This document shows positions 24,911 to 31,933 of a DNA stretch of 35,459 nt, piece after piece. The stretch's first letter is position 1, and each line of letters begins with the position of its first letter. Made by a program: the position numbers and the translations under genes. The notes under the pieces were generated by a model. It was not told the origin of the DNA, searched no databases, and saw nothing but the letters and a program-made list of their open reading frames with translations. The DNA is from Labilibaculum sp032125735 (GTDB taxonomy: Bacteria; Bacteroidota; Bacteroidia; Bacteroidales; Marinifilaceae). The DNA is taken from contig JAQBBZ010000266.1 in the NCBI GenBank assembly GCA_032125735.1, positions 1 through 35,459 of the forward strand, given 5' to 3'.

Positions 24911-25468
24911 ATGAACAACAAATCTGACGAAGAAATACTAGAACTTTTTCGCGATAAGCATACGCAAAGTCAGGCTTTTTCTTTTTTGGTGAAGAAATAC
25001 CAAGAAAGATTATATTGGCAAATCAGAAAGATTGTTCTTATACACGATGATTCTGATGACGTTTTGCAAAATACTTTCGTGAAAATATGGAAAGGCTTAC
25101 AGAATTTCAGATCCGACTCCCAATTGTTTACCTGGATGTTTCGAATTGCAACAAACGAAGCCTTAACATATCTTAAGGACAAGCAGAAAAAACATTTAGG
25201 ATACGCCAATAGCGAAATTGAAGATATGCTTTTAGCGAATTTAGAAGCAGATCCCTATTTTGATGGAAACAAAGCTCAATTGGAATTGCAAAAGGCGATA
25301 CTACAGCTACCTGAGAAACAACGCTTGGTGTTTAATATGAAATATTTCGATGATTTAAAATATGATGAGATGTCTGAAATTTTAGAAACTTCGGTTGGAG
25401 CATTAAAAGCTTCTTATCATCATGCAGTTAAAAAAATCGAGGCTTTTTTGAAACTAAGCGAAGTGTAA
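24911..25468 (+). CDS. ECF-type RNA polymerase sigma factor
   Basis: This 185-residue sigma factor has only regions 2 and 4, as extracytoplasmic-function sigmas do. Region 2 includes FSFLVKKYQERLYWQIRKIV, DDVLQNTFVKIW and FTWMFRIATNEALTYL. Region 4 includes LQLPEKQRLVFNMKYFDDLKYDEMSEIL and the recognition helix SVGALKASYHHAVKKIE. The ATG at 24911 is preferred to a TTG directly before it. It is followed after 44 bp by a single-pass membrane protein and then a Spy/CpxP-like periplasmic protein, which suggests a sigma, anti-sigma and periplasmic sensor unit for envelope stress. That arrangement is known for CnrYXH-type systems, but here it is inferred from gene order. Confidence 0.93.
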   Translation: MNNKSDEEILELFRDKHTQSQAFSFLVKKYQERLYWQIRKIVLIHDDSDDVLQNTFVKIWKGLQNFRSDSQLFTWMFRIATNEALTYLKDKQKKHLGYANSEIEDMLLANLEADPYFDGNKAQLELQKAILQLPEKQRLVFNMKYFDDLKYDEMSEILETSVGALKASYHHAVKKIEAFLKLSEV

Positions 25469-25512
25469 ATTAAACCTATTACTATTCTGACAGTCTAAAC
25501 ACTATAAGAAAC

Positions 25513-25911
25513 ATGAATAATCTGTCGAACATGAAAAACGATCAACCATTTAAAGTTCCCGAGAATTACTTTGAAAATCTAAGTGATCGGGTTCAGGAAA
25601 GAATTACAACGGAAGAAAATCCAAATAAAAGACTATTACAAGTACTAAAACCATACTTCTGGATGGCTGCAAGTGTAATTGGTATCGTTTTTATTGCCAA
25701 AATTGTACTGACCAACTCTGTTCCATCCGGTTATAAAATCCAACAGCTTTCACAAACAGAAAGTACTGCTATTGATACACAAAATAAAAGTACTAATATG
25801 AATGAACTTGATTGGTTCTCTGATGATAGCTCTGAAGTTACATCGGATGAAATAATTGAATACCTTTCTGATTTTGACATAGATTCAGAATCGTTATTAG
25901 CGAACTTATAA
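25513..25911 (+). CDS. Single-pass membrane protein, candidate anti-sigma factor
   Basis: This 132-residue protein has one transmembrane helix at about 48-66 (YFWMAASVIGIVFIAKIVL). Its 45-residue cytoplasmic N-terminus contains FKVPENYFENLSDRVQERI, a motif that recurs in small proteins encoded after ECF sigma genes in Bacteroidota. The outer part is Ser/Asp/Glu-rich and unstructured. It lacks a recognisable zinc anti-sigma domain, so anti-sigma function is inferred from topology and position only. A second ATG six codons in (25531) could be the true start. It is 44 bp after the sigma gene and 10 bp before the Spy-like gene, so the three are one operon. Confidence 0.75.
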   Translation: MNNLSNMKNDQPFKVPENYFENLSDRVQERITTEENPNKRLLQVLKPYFWMAASVIGIVFIAKIVLTNSVPSGYKIQQLSQTESTAIDTQNKSTNMNELDWFSDDSSEVTSDEIIEYLSDFDIDSESLLANL

Positions 25912-25921
25912 TAAACAAGAC

Positions 25922-26398
25922 ATGAAACAAATTTTAATCATATTAACACTTGTTGTTAGCTTTAGTTTATCAGGCATTGCTCAGGAAAGAGGACATGGAA
26001 TGCATGGTGATATGAGTGACCGATTTGAAGCTGAAAAAGTCTCCTTCATTACTCAAAAATTAGAATTAACTCCTGAAGAAGCTCAATTGTTTTGGCCACT
26101 ATATAATGAATTGGAAAAAAAGAAGAAAGAAAATAGAGCTCAAGCCAAAATTCTTTTCAAAAAACTTCACGACAACTCCGAAAAATTATCTGATAATGAG
26201 TTGGGCAATCTCAGTGACGAACTGATTGAGTTTAAATTAAAGGAAGCACTACTTCAAAAAGAATACCATCTAAAATATAAAAAGATCCTCCCAGCCAAAA
26301 AGATTCTTACTCTTTATCATACCGAAAGACAATTTCAAGGCATGCTTTTAAGGCAAATAAAAGAACGGGGAAAACATCAACACGAAAAACAAAATTAA
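25922..26398 (+). CDS. Spy/CpxP-like periplasmic protein
   Basis: This 158-residue protein has a signal peptide (MKQILIILTLVVSFSLSGIAQ) and a long all-helical, highly charged body. FITQKLELTPEEAQLFWPLYNELEKKKKENR resembles the L-T-x-x-Q-type motif of Spy/CpxP chaperones, in the form common in Bacteroidota. HGMHGD near the N-terminus and KHQHEKQ near the C-terminus are His-rich and could bind metal. Members of this family act as periplasmic anti-aggregation chaperones or, as in CnrX, as metal sensors that feed an ECF sigma. Being in one operon with an ECF sigma and a membrane protein, it is a plausible sensor or target of that system. A terminator follows. Confidence 0.8.
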   Translation: MKQILIILTLVVSFSLSGIAQERGHGMHGDMSDRFEAEKVSFITQKLELTPEEAQLFWPLYNELEKKKKENRAQAKILFKKLHDNSEKLSDNELGNLSDELIEFKLKEALLQKEYHLKYKKILPAKKILTLYHTERQFQGMLLRQIKERGKHQHEKQN

Positions 26399-26402
26399 AC
26401 AC

Positions 26403-26438
26403 AAAGGGCTGTCAGTTTCAAATTGACAGCCCTTTTTA
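26403..26438. terminator. Bidirectional terminator between the sigma operon and hisS
   Basis: AAAGGGCTGTCA (26403-26414) and TGACAGCCCTTT (26424-26435) form a perfect 12-bp stem with a 9-nt loop, ending in a T run on the plus strand and TTTGTGTTT on the minus. It serves the sigma operon and the convergent hisS. Confidence 0.85.
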
Positions 26439-26456
26439 TATCTATGTGGAAAACTA

Positions 26457-27824
26457 TTAAATCTTAGCTAATCTTTCAATCAACTGATCAGGAGTCAGCT
26501 TTTCCTGCTCCCCGCTCTCCATATTCTTTAAACTAACAACAGCTTCCTCAACTTCCGATTCTCCAACCAAAATCACAAAAGGAATATTTTTATTGTTGGC
26601 ATAAGTCATTTGCTTTTTCATTTTGGCAGATTCAGGGTATATTTCCGAATTAATACCGTTTGCTCTTAACTTCGCCAAGATTGGCAAACAAAAAGCCTCC
26701 TCTTTTTCTCCAAAATTAATGAACAACACTTTGCTTGTAATTCCCGTATTTGTAGGGAATTTACCCATTTGCTCGAGCACATCGTAAATACGATCGGCAC
26801 CAAAAGAAATACCAACTCCCGAAACATCTTGTAAACCAAAAATCCCGGTTAAATCGTCGTAGCGTCCACCACCGGTGATACTGCCAAACTCCATATCTTT
26901 CGATTTCACTTCAAAAATGGCTCCGGTATAATAATTCAATCCTCTGGCCAAAGTCAAATCCAATTCAACTTCTGTTTGTACATCAAGCTGCGATAAATAA
27001 GTGAAAACTGTTTCCAACTCTTCAATCCCTTTCATCCCAATTTCCGATGTAGAAAGAAGTTCTTTTAATTTGGCAAGCTTTTCCGAATTCGAACCTGATA
27101 ATAATATTATTGGTTGAAGGGTATCGATTGCTTCCTGTGGAATTCCTTTGTCGGCCAGTTCTTTATTCACATTTTCCAAACCGATTTTATCCAGCTTATC
27201 AATTGCAACAGTGATGTCCACAATTCTTTCAGCCTCGCCAATAATCTCGGCAATTCCAGCTAAAATCTTTCGATTATTCAACTTCACAACAACGTTCAAC
27301 TGAAGTCTTTTGTATACCTGATCAACAATCTGAATTAACTCAACCTCGTTTAAAAGAGAATTGCTGCCAATTACATCAACATCACATTGAAAAAATTCAC
27401 GATAGCGCCCTTTTTGAGGTCTGTCGGCTCTCCAAACTGGTTGTATCTGATAACGCTTAAATGGAAAATCGATCTCATTACGATGCTGAACAACGTATCG
27501 TGCGAAAGGGACGGTTAGATCATAACGCAGTCCTTTTTCACTTATTTTTGTGGTTAATTTTAGAGAATTCTTCTCGCGAATTTGATCTTCATCAATTTTA
27601 GATAAAAAATCACCTGAATTCAACACTTTAAACAATAGTTTATCGCCTTCTTCTCCATATTTCCCCATAAGAGTAGAAAGGTTTTCCATTGATGGTGTTT
27701 CGATTGGCATAAAACCATATAATTGAAACACCTCTTTTATGGTATCAAAAATATAATTTCTCTTTACCATTTCAACAGGAGAGAAATCTCTCGTCCCTTT
27801 AGGAATAGACGGTTTTTGAGCCAT
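26457..27824 (-). CDS. hisS: Histidine-tRNA ligase
   Basis: This 455-residue class II aminoacyl-tRNA synthetase charges tRNA-His. It starts with KGTRDFSPVEMVKRNYIFDTI and has motif 2 around FKRYQIQPVWRADRPQKGRYREFFQCDVDVIG. The histidine-specific loops are LARGLNYYTGAIFEV and GSITGGGRYDDLTGIFG, followed by motif 3 GVGISFGADRIYDVL. The C-terminal anticodon-binding domain runs from about residue 365 (KVLFINFGEKEE) to the end. It is the slightly long form seen in Bacteroidota and eukaryotes. A -7 element TAATTTTG (27867-27860, minus) with TGTG 20 nt upstream gives a probable promoter. Confidence 0.98.
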   Translation of the reverse strand: MAQKPSIPKGTRDFSPVEMVKRNYIFDTIKEVFQLYGFMPIETPSMENLSTLMGKYGEEGDKLLFKVLNSGDFLSKIDEDQIREKNSLKLTTKISEKGLRYDLTVPFARYVVQHRNEIDFPFKRYQIQPVWRADRPQKGRYREFFQCDVDVIGSNSLLNEVELIQIVDQVYKRLQLNVVVKLNNRKILAGIAEIIGEAERIVDITVAIDKLDKIGLENVNKELADKGIPQEAIDTLQPIILLSGSNSEKLAKLKELLSTSEIGMKGIEELETVFTYLSQLDVQTEVELDLTLARGLNYYTGAIFEVKSKDMEFGSITGGGRYDDLTGIFGLQDVSGVGISFGADRIYDVLEQMGKFPTNTGITSKVLFINFGEKEEAFCLPILAKLRANGINSEIYPESAKMKKQMTYANNKNIPFVILVGESEVEEAVVSLKNMESGEQEKLTPDQLIERLAKI

Positions 27825-27859
27825 TTTAAATCTTTTTTTTGGTTATTTTATTAGAGATA

Positions 27860-27891
27860 CAAAATTATCAAATTATTTGACAGATACCACA
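27860..27891 (-). promoter_or_regulatory. Promoter of hisS
   Basis: On the minus strand TGTG (27891-27888) is followed after 20 nt by TAATTTTG (27867-27860), a perfect TAnnTTTG, 35 bp before the hisS start. Confidence 0.45.
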
Positions 27892-27942
27892 GCATTCTTT
27901 GGAGATGTGCAGCTGACTTACAAAATAGAACGACTACTTATT

Positions 27943-28278
27943 CTATATTCTTTTTATTCGGCGAAGAATGTTGGCAAAAAAATCGATAAGAATTCCTAAT
28001 ACAAATGGATAATACCAAAGTTTCATCTCAAGCACCAGCAGAAGAAATATTGAAATAAGAAATAAAAGGTTAACCGATAATTTTAAATAATCGAAAGTCC
28101 ACCATTCTTTCATGCTTTTATAAAGCAAAAATTTTATCTGCACCCAAGAATGCAGTAGAATACCAACTGCAAATAAAACTTCACCATACGACAAATGATT
28201 TATTAATCGGATACCTCCCAAAACAATAAAGACAATCCCAATATAGTAGATTGTCTTATAAATAGAAAAAGAGTTCAT
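27943..28278 (-). CDS. Small membrane protein of unknown function
   Basis: This 111-residue protein has about four hydrophobic helices (IYYIGIVFIVLGGIRLI; VLFAVGILLHSWVQIKFLLY; VNLLFLISIFLLLVLEM; YYPFVLGILIDFFANI) and a basic tail, RRIKRI. No family is recognised. It begins 4 bp after the stop of the DUF4870 gene, so the two should be co-transcribed and perhaps work together in the membrane. I do not propose a function. Confidence 0.7.
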   Translation of the reverse strand: MNSFSIYKTIYYIGIVFIVLGGIRLINHLSYGEVLFAVGILLHSWVQIKFLLYKSMKEWWTFDYLKLSVNLLFLISIFLLLVLEMKLWYYPFVLGILIDFFANILRRIKRI

Positions 28279-28282
28279 TCTT

Positions 28283-28636
28283 TCAATTTAGAAATTTAAT
28301 ACTCAGAGGATATTGATAATTTTCCCCATTTAAAGTTTTTACAATCGCCAAAATAACAAAAATCAAATTTAGCAAAGCGAGCCCAATCAGCAATAAAATC
28401 CCAATGCCTGTAAAAACCAGTATTGCTGATACAAAAATGTATATCGACATGGAGATCTGAAAATTAATTGACTTTTTCCCTTCGCGGTCAACCAATTCGG
28501 AATAGTCTTTTTTCATCGACCATAAAATAAGCGGACCTATTACATTGCCAAAAGGAATTATGGCTCCGGTAAATGAGGCTAAATGACAAAACATTGCCCA
28601 GTTTTTTTCATCGGCAGGTGTTGCAAAATGTGTCAT
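28283..28636 (-). CDS. DUF4870-type membrane protein
   Basis: This 117-residue protein has the layout of DUF4870 proteins: a soluble start with DEKNWAMFCHLASFTGAIIPFGNVIGPLILW, the conserved charged stretch KKDYSELVDREGKKSINFQIS, and two further helices (YIFVSAILVFTGIGILLLIGLALLNLIFVIL). The family is membrane-embedded and functionally uncharacterised. The start at 28636 (MTHFATPADEKN) is preferred over an in-frame ATG nine codons upstream, which adds only a basic stretch. A 111-residue membrane protein gene follows after 4 bp. Confidence 0.88.
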   Translation of the reverse strand: MTHFATPADEKNWAMFCHLASFTGAIIPFGNVIGPLILWSMKKDYSELVDREGKKSINFQISMSIYIFVSAILVFTGIGILLLIGLALLNLIFVILAIVKTLNGENYQYPLSIKFLN

Positions 28637-28665
28637 ATTATTGAATTTTAATTTACAATTCAAAC

Positions 28666-28711
28666 TTACAAAAACAAAGGGAAGAAAACCAATATGGCTT
28701 CTTCCCTTCTG
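28666..28711 (-). repeat. Terminator-containing repeat, copy A
   Basis: This 46-bp stretch recurs at 30300-30344 with one substitution and three missing bases. It contains a 10-bp stem, AAGGGAAGAA (28677-28686) with TTCTTCCCTT (28699-28708), followed on the minus strand by TTTGTTTTTG. That makes it the rho-independent terminator of the 426-residue gene upstream. Confidence 0.75.
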
Positions 28712-28836
28712 TTTTTATCGGCTGGTAAAGCGCTTGCATTTTGTACCTAAGGCACGATCCATTTCACTCCTGTGGATTCATCGACGAAAGCTGAAGTATC
28801 AATTCCTCAATCTTTCCCGAACAAACATTTCTGCTT

Positions 28837-30117
28837 TCAACAGTATTCTTCATCGTACTTTTCTTCCGGAATTTGCAGTCGTTCCTCACGCCCATTTTCT
28901 ATATACTCTTCAACTTCGGCCCAATCAACATCTTTCGGGGTTGAGTTTAATGCGATTACATTTTTTAAATCAAAGAGTTGGTGTATTCCTGCTTCCTGCA
29001 TAATTTTCTTAATCAAACTATCATCTTCGGGAGGATTTGAAAGGAAGGAGCTTACTGAATCGAAACGCCAATAACTAATATCCCTTTTTCCCAGACCCGA
29101 AACTTTTTCCAGAAGATGCCCCTCGGGAGTAGATCGATGTGTTATAAATAGAAACGTTTTAATGATTACTTTTTCATCAATAATAGCCGCAACAAAATAT
29201 CCAATCTTAACATGTCCATAATACAGGGGTAAAAATATTTTTCCATCCTTAACATGAGCCACCTTAAAATTCCGAAACACATTTGCCATAAACAATCTGC
29301 AAGCCAGCAATGAAAGTGGCTTTGTTCGTTCTTCAAATCTCATAATGGCATGAGATTGAATATAAACCTCCAGCTCCTTCTTTTCTCCTTTATAAATCGC
29401 CTTTATTTCATCAGATTGAATCTTAAAATACCAAATACCACCGTTTGCTATGGGCCAGCCAAATTGTATAATCGGTCTTCGTTTTCCTTCTATGGCAATA
29501 CTTCTTTTAACCGGACGATGATGTTTCACTTTTACAATATGAAACACGCCGCTAACGGGGTGTTTTTTCTGGACAAATTCTGTTTTAATACTAAACATTT
29601 CGCGACCAATCACATTTAGCATTGCCAGTATATTGTCGTACATCCCGTAGAGGAGATCTTCGGGAGATTCTAGTTCATCGTATGCATCAATTAAAGGTTT
29701 AAAAGCAGAATTGAATGCTTCCAAATCAAGACCACTATCTTCTTTACGAATAAAGTAAATAAAACAATCAATAACATATACATCGCCTATTGAGATCTTT
29801 TCTCTTCCCTTAATCAATTCGATATCACGTTTCTCCCTTAAACTTCGGAATAATATAGCCAACACTTTCGCCTGCTTCTTATCAATTGGTTCCCCATTAT
29901 CCACTCTTGGCTGCGTTAAATGAATTCTTAAAAGATACATCAACATTCGATTACTCTTATTTAAGAGCTTGCAAGCATCTTTGCATCCAGCTATATCGGC
30001 TAATTTTTCAAATCTATCGAAAAATTCGGCTTGACCTCCCGTACTAATACCTTGCCCCTTAAAGGCAAATATATTATTTCTCTTTTTCGTTCTTTTTTTT
30101 GTCGTTTTTCTGGGCAT
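28837..30117 (-). CDS. Uncharacterised 426-residue basic protein
   Basis: I do not recognise this gene with certainty. The product has no signal peptide or membrane helix and starts with a very basic tail (K/R at nine of residues 3-13), suggesting nucleic-acid contact. Residues 30-180 are helical. The C-terminal half holds SHAIMRFEERTKP (255-267), then helices, then GKIFLPLYYGHVKIGYFVA and VIIKTFLFITHRSTPEG. A His-Ala-x-x-Arg-x-x-Glu-Arg motif followed by beta strands ending in a K-T strand recalls DUF4258/RelE-fold proteins; this is weak inference. The C-terminus is acidic (EEKYDEEYC). The gene is monocistronic, has a terminator 129 bp downstream, and is flanked by two copies of that terminator repeat in an otherwise gene-poor zone. 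Confidence 0.8.
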   Translation of the reverse strand: MPRKTTKKRTKKRNNIFAFKGQGISTGGQAEFFDRFEKLADIAGCKDACKLLNKSNRMLMYLLRIHLTQPRVDNGEPIDKKQAKVLAILFRSLREKRDIELIKGREKISIGDVYVIDCFIYFIRKEDSGLDLEAFNSAFKPLIDAYDELESPEDLLYGMYDNILAMLNVIGREMFSIKTEFVQKKHPVSGVFHIVKVKHHRPVKRSIAIEGKRRPIIQFGWPIANGGIWYFKIQSDEIKAIYKGEKKELEVYIQSHAIMRFEERTKPLSLLACRLFMANVFRNFKVAHVKDGKIFLPLYYGHVKIGYFVAAIIDEKVIIKTFLFITHRSTPEGHLLEKVSGLGKRDISYWRFDSVSSFLSNPPEDDSLIKKIMQEAGIHQLFDLKNVIALNSTPKDVDWAEVEEYIENGREERLQIPEEKYDEEYC

Positions 30118-30299
30118 AGCTTCATTTTTGGATATTGCTCCATGAACCTATCATAATTTTACGGATAATCCAAGAAATCTGATTAAAAACTTAACATTTT
30201 ACAAGAAATTAGTACGATGATATAAAAAGACTGACTTCTTTCTTCAAAGATCTTATCAAGTACGTTATGCCTATTTGTCTTACACTGATCAAATAAAAA

Positions 30300-30344
30300 T
30301 TACAAAAACAAAGGCAAGAAAACCAATATGGCTCTTCCCTCTGT
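30300..30344 (-). repeat. Terminator-containing repeat, copy B
   Basis: This copy matches 28666-28711 along its whole length, with one substitution in the left arm and three bases missing from the right part. The changes weaken the hairpin. It lies just past the stop of the short minus-strand frame at 30386-30601, as copy A lies past the 426-residue gene. Confidence 0.7.
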
Positions 30345-30385
30345 ATAGTAGGTATTGTATTTTTTTAGGATTGAAAAATAAAAAA

Positions 30386-30601
30386 CTAATCTTCTTGCGA
30401 GAATTTAGCTTCTAGTTCAGAAACAAAGTCAGATAAACTGCGATTCTTTGCACAGTACTTCTTAAGCTCTTTAGGTTTATGAAATTTCATTTTCTTAGTA
30501 ATAATAGCCTCAAAATACTCTCTTTTATACTTAGTTGGATTCAACTTATTTATAACAATAAATACTTTCCAGTTAATACAAACAAAACTTAACAGTAAAT
30601 C
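30386..30601 (-). pseudogene. Short lysine-rich frame, probable 3' remnant of a lost gene
   Basis: An open frame of 71 codons on the minus strand ends in TAG at 30386. Its C-terminal half reads like real protein: NPTKYKREYFEAIITKK, then KELKKYCAKNRSLSDF and SELEAKFSQED. There is no good start: no ATG until codon 38, and no clear ribosome-binding site before a possible TTG at 30544. A terminator-like repeat follows 41 bp downstream, as expected for a gene end. I do not recognise the family. It could also be a small gene of about 52 residues from the TTG. The sequence before it is closed by a stop. Confidence 0.4.
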
Positions 30602-30676
30602 CTATCTGGTAATAATGATCTATAGCAGGTATAGGTCTAAATGCAAATTGCCTAAAGTTTTCAAATGGCTTAAAGA

Positions 30677-30884
30677 TTTACCCATGAGTCCAAAAAACAA
30701 AAAAAACAGGCGTGGAGGTTTATCCATGAGTCCAAAAAACAAAAAGACAGGCTTGGAGGTTTATCCACGAGTCCAAAAAACAATTAGTGAAGCCTTGGAG
30801 GTTTATCCATGAGTCAAAAAAACAAAAAAACAGGCGTGGAGGTTTACCCACGAGTCAAAAAAACAATTAGTGAAGGCTTGGAGG
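30677..30884. repeat. Tandem repeat, five 41-42 bp units
   Basis: Units start at 30677, 30719, 30760, 30802 and 30843, each beginning TTTAYCCAYGAGTC and ending GGAGG. Lengths are 42, 41, 42, 41 and 42 bp. Two variants alternate as A-A-B-A-B: type A has an A-rich centre with ACAGGC, type B has CAATTAGTGAAG. A partial unit (30885-30894) follows and a degenerate one precedes (about 30660-30676). There are no spacers, so it is not a CRISPR. Unit junctions contain small inverted repeats such as CGTGG/CCACG. Parts are open in one frame with a recurring K-K-T-x-x-x-x-L-E-V-Y-P peptide, but TGA codons and 1-bp length changes break it. Confidence 0.85.
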
Positions 30885-31122
30885 TTTACCCACAGCACAC
30901 TTAAGAGTAAAGCAAGACATGGAGGGGGAAGCAAAGTATTAGTGTGCAGTGAAGCCGATTTGTATCTGAAAAAAATCAGATTGCTTGTCATAAAAAGATG
31001 CAAATATTTTTTCCTTCTAAATAAATATTTGTAAGTTTATTATCAATAACATATTTATGACCAGTATTATTTCATACTAAAACGATCAAAATCATTAATT
31101 AACAAACTCAAAATCCAAAAAG

Positions 31123-31854
31123 ATGATACCAAAACTTATTCCTCAAAGTAGAACAACCGAAGTAAATACAACTGCCGATAGTTTGCTGATGGCCTATCGG
31201 AAACAAAGCTGGGAAATCGATACTTATATGGTTACTATTTTTACCGGTCTGCAAACAAAATCGAATGAGTTAAGAACGGCCATTAAATGTAGCAAAACGG
31301 AGTCGAATCTCGATAAAAAAGATATTGTAAGAGATGACAAAGTGAGGGCTTTGCACTATTTGATACTGGGCTCAATTCATAATCCCGATGCGGCTGTGAA
31401 AGCGGCAGCTAAGAATTTAAAAGCTGTTTTTTCTAAATATGGGATAAAGATAATCCACGAAAGCTATACCATTGAATCGTCGCTGATAGAATCCTTACTC
31501 GAAGATTTTTCGGCACCTGCACTCCAGGCTGATATTGCTTTGGTATCGGGTTGCGCCGAAGTAATCGGCAGTTTACAAATAGATCAGAATGATTTTAAAA
31601 CAGCTCATTTTGCCTGGGAAGAAGAGAAAGCACAAAATGGGCTTACCCAATGCTCTACGGATATAAAAAAAGAAGTTCTTTCGATAATCAACGATAAAAT
31701 AGTGCTGCATTTAAAAGCCATGCAGCAGGCAAACAAAGAGCTTTATGGGGAATTGGCGCAAACTGTTGCTCAAATAATTAACGACGCCAACCAGGCGGTG
31801 AAAAGAAGGAGAAAAAAGGAAGAAATTGAGCCGGAAACAGCAATTGAAAATTAG
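31123..31854 (+). CDS. DUF6261-like protein of unknown function
   Basis: This 243-residue protein is almost wholly helical and soluble. Features include TTEVNTTADSLLMAYRKQSWEID, a charged DKKDIVRDDKVRALHYLILGSI, PDAAVKAAAKNLKAVFSKYGIKI and a C-terminal coiled segment ending in RRRKKEE. This pattern (R-D-x-x-V-x-A-L-x-x-x-I then a stretch of A-A-x-x-L-x-x-x-x-x-x-Y-G) matches my memory of DUF6261, a Bacteroidota family with no known role. The match is by eye and moderate. It is transcribed alone, next to the repeat-rich zone, and shares a bidirectional terminator with ettA. Proteins of this type often occur in several paralogous copies. Confidence 0.65.
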   Translation: MIPKLIPQSRTTEVNTTADSLLMAYRKQSWEIDTYMVTIFTGLQTKSNELRTAIKCSKTESNLDKKDIVRDDKVRALHYLILGSIHNPDAAVKAAAKNLKAVFSKYGIKIIHESYTIESSLIESLLEDFSAPALQADIALVSGCAEVIGSLQIDQNDFKTAHFAWEEEKAQNGLTQCSTDIKKEVLSIINDKIVLHLKAMQQANKELYGELAQTVAQIINDANQAVKRRRKKEEIEPETAIEN

Positions 31855-31891
31855 AAGGAAGCAGTTGAATTTCGGAAATCAGTAAAATTAA

Positions 31892-31928
31892 AAAAGGTGA
31901 AAGCTTCAATACAGAGCTTTCACCTTTT
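31892..31928. terminator. Bidirectional terminator between the DUF6261-like gene and ettA
   Basis: AAAAGGTGAAAGCT (31892-31905) and AGCTTTCACCTTTT (31915-31928) form a perfect 14-bp stem with a 9-nt loop. T-rich tracts follow on both strands. Confidence 0.9.
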
Positions 31929-31933
31929 ATCTT

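Larger units (their letters stand above)
30118..31122. other. Gene-poor kilobase with repeats and a gene remnant
   Basis: No full-length gene is visible in these 1005 bp. In order they hold the upstream region of the 426-residue gene, repeat copy B (30300-30344), a short minus-strand frame (30386-30601), a 41-42 bp tandem repeat (30677-30884), a small hairpin ATCTGA-A6-TCAGAT (30964-30981), and the leader of the DUF6261-like gene. The region looks like a decayed or rearranged locus. Confidence 0.6.

Noticed and set aside
28709..28836. Short coding-like stretch (reads D-T-S-A-F-V-D-E-S-T-G-V on the minus strand) between the 426-residue gene and its terminator
   Set aside because: Only about 18 codons are open with no start; too short to support as a gene or remnant.
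28641..29074. Two plus-strand frames of about 100-120 codons
   Set aside because: They lie antisense to the 3' end of the 426-residue gene and across its terminator and the DUF4870 gene start; composition is atypical and no motif is visible.
28666..30344. Insertion sequence bounded by the two ~45-bp repeats
   Set aside because: The repeats are direct and contain a terminator rather than transposon ends, no target duplication is seen, and the enclosed protein shows no transposase motif I recognise.
30677..30884. Possible CRISPR array
   Set aside because: Units are contiguous and similar along their whole length, with no unique spacers, and no cas gene is present.
30615..31003. Short plus- and minus-strand reading frames running through the tandem repeat
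   Set aside because: They are open mainly because of the A-rich repeat, overlap each other, are broken between units, and match no recognised family.
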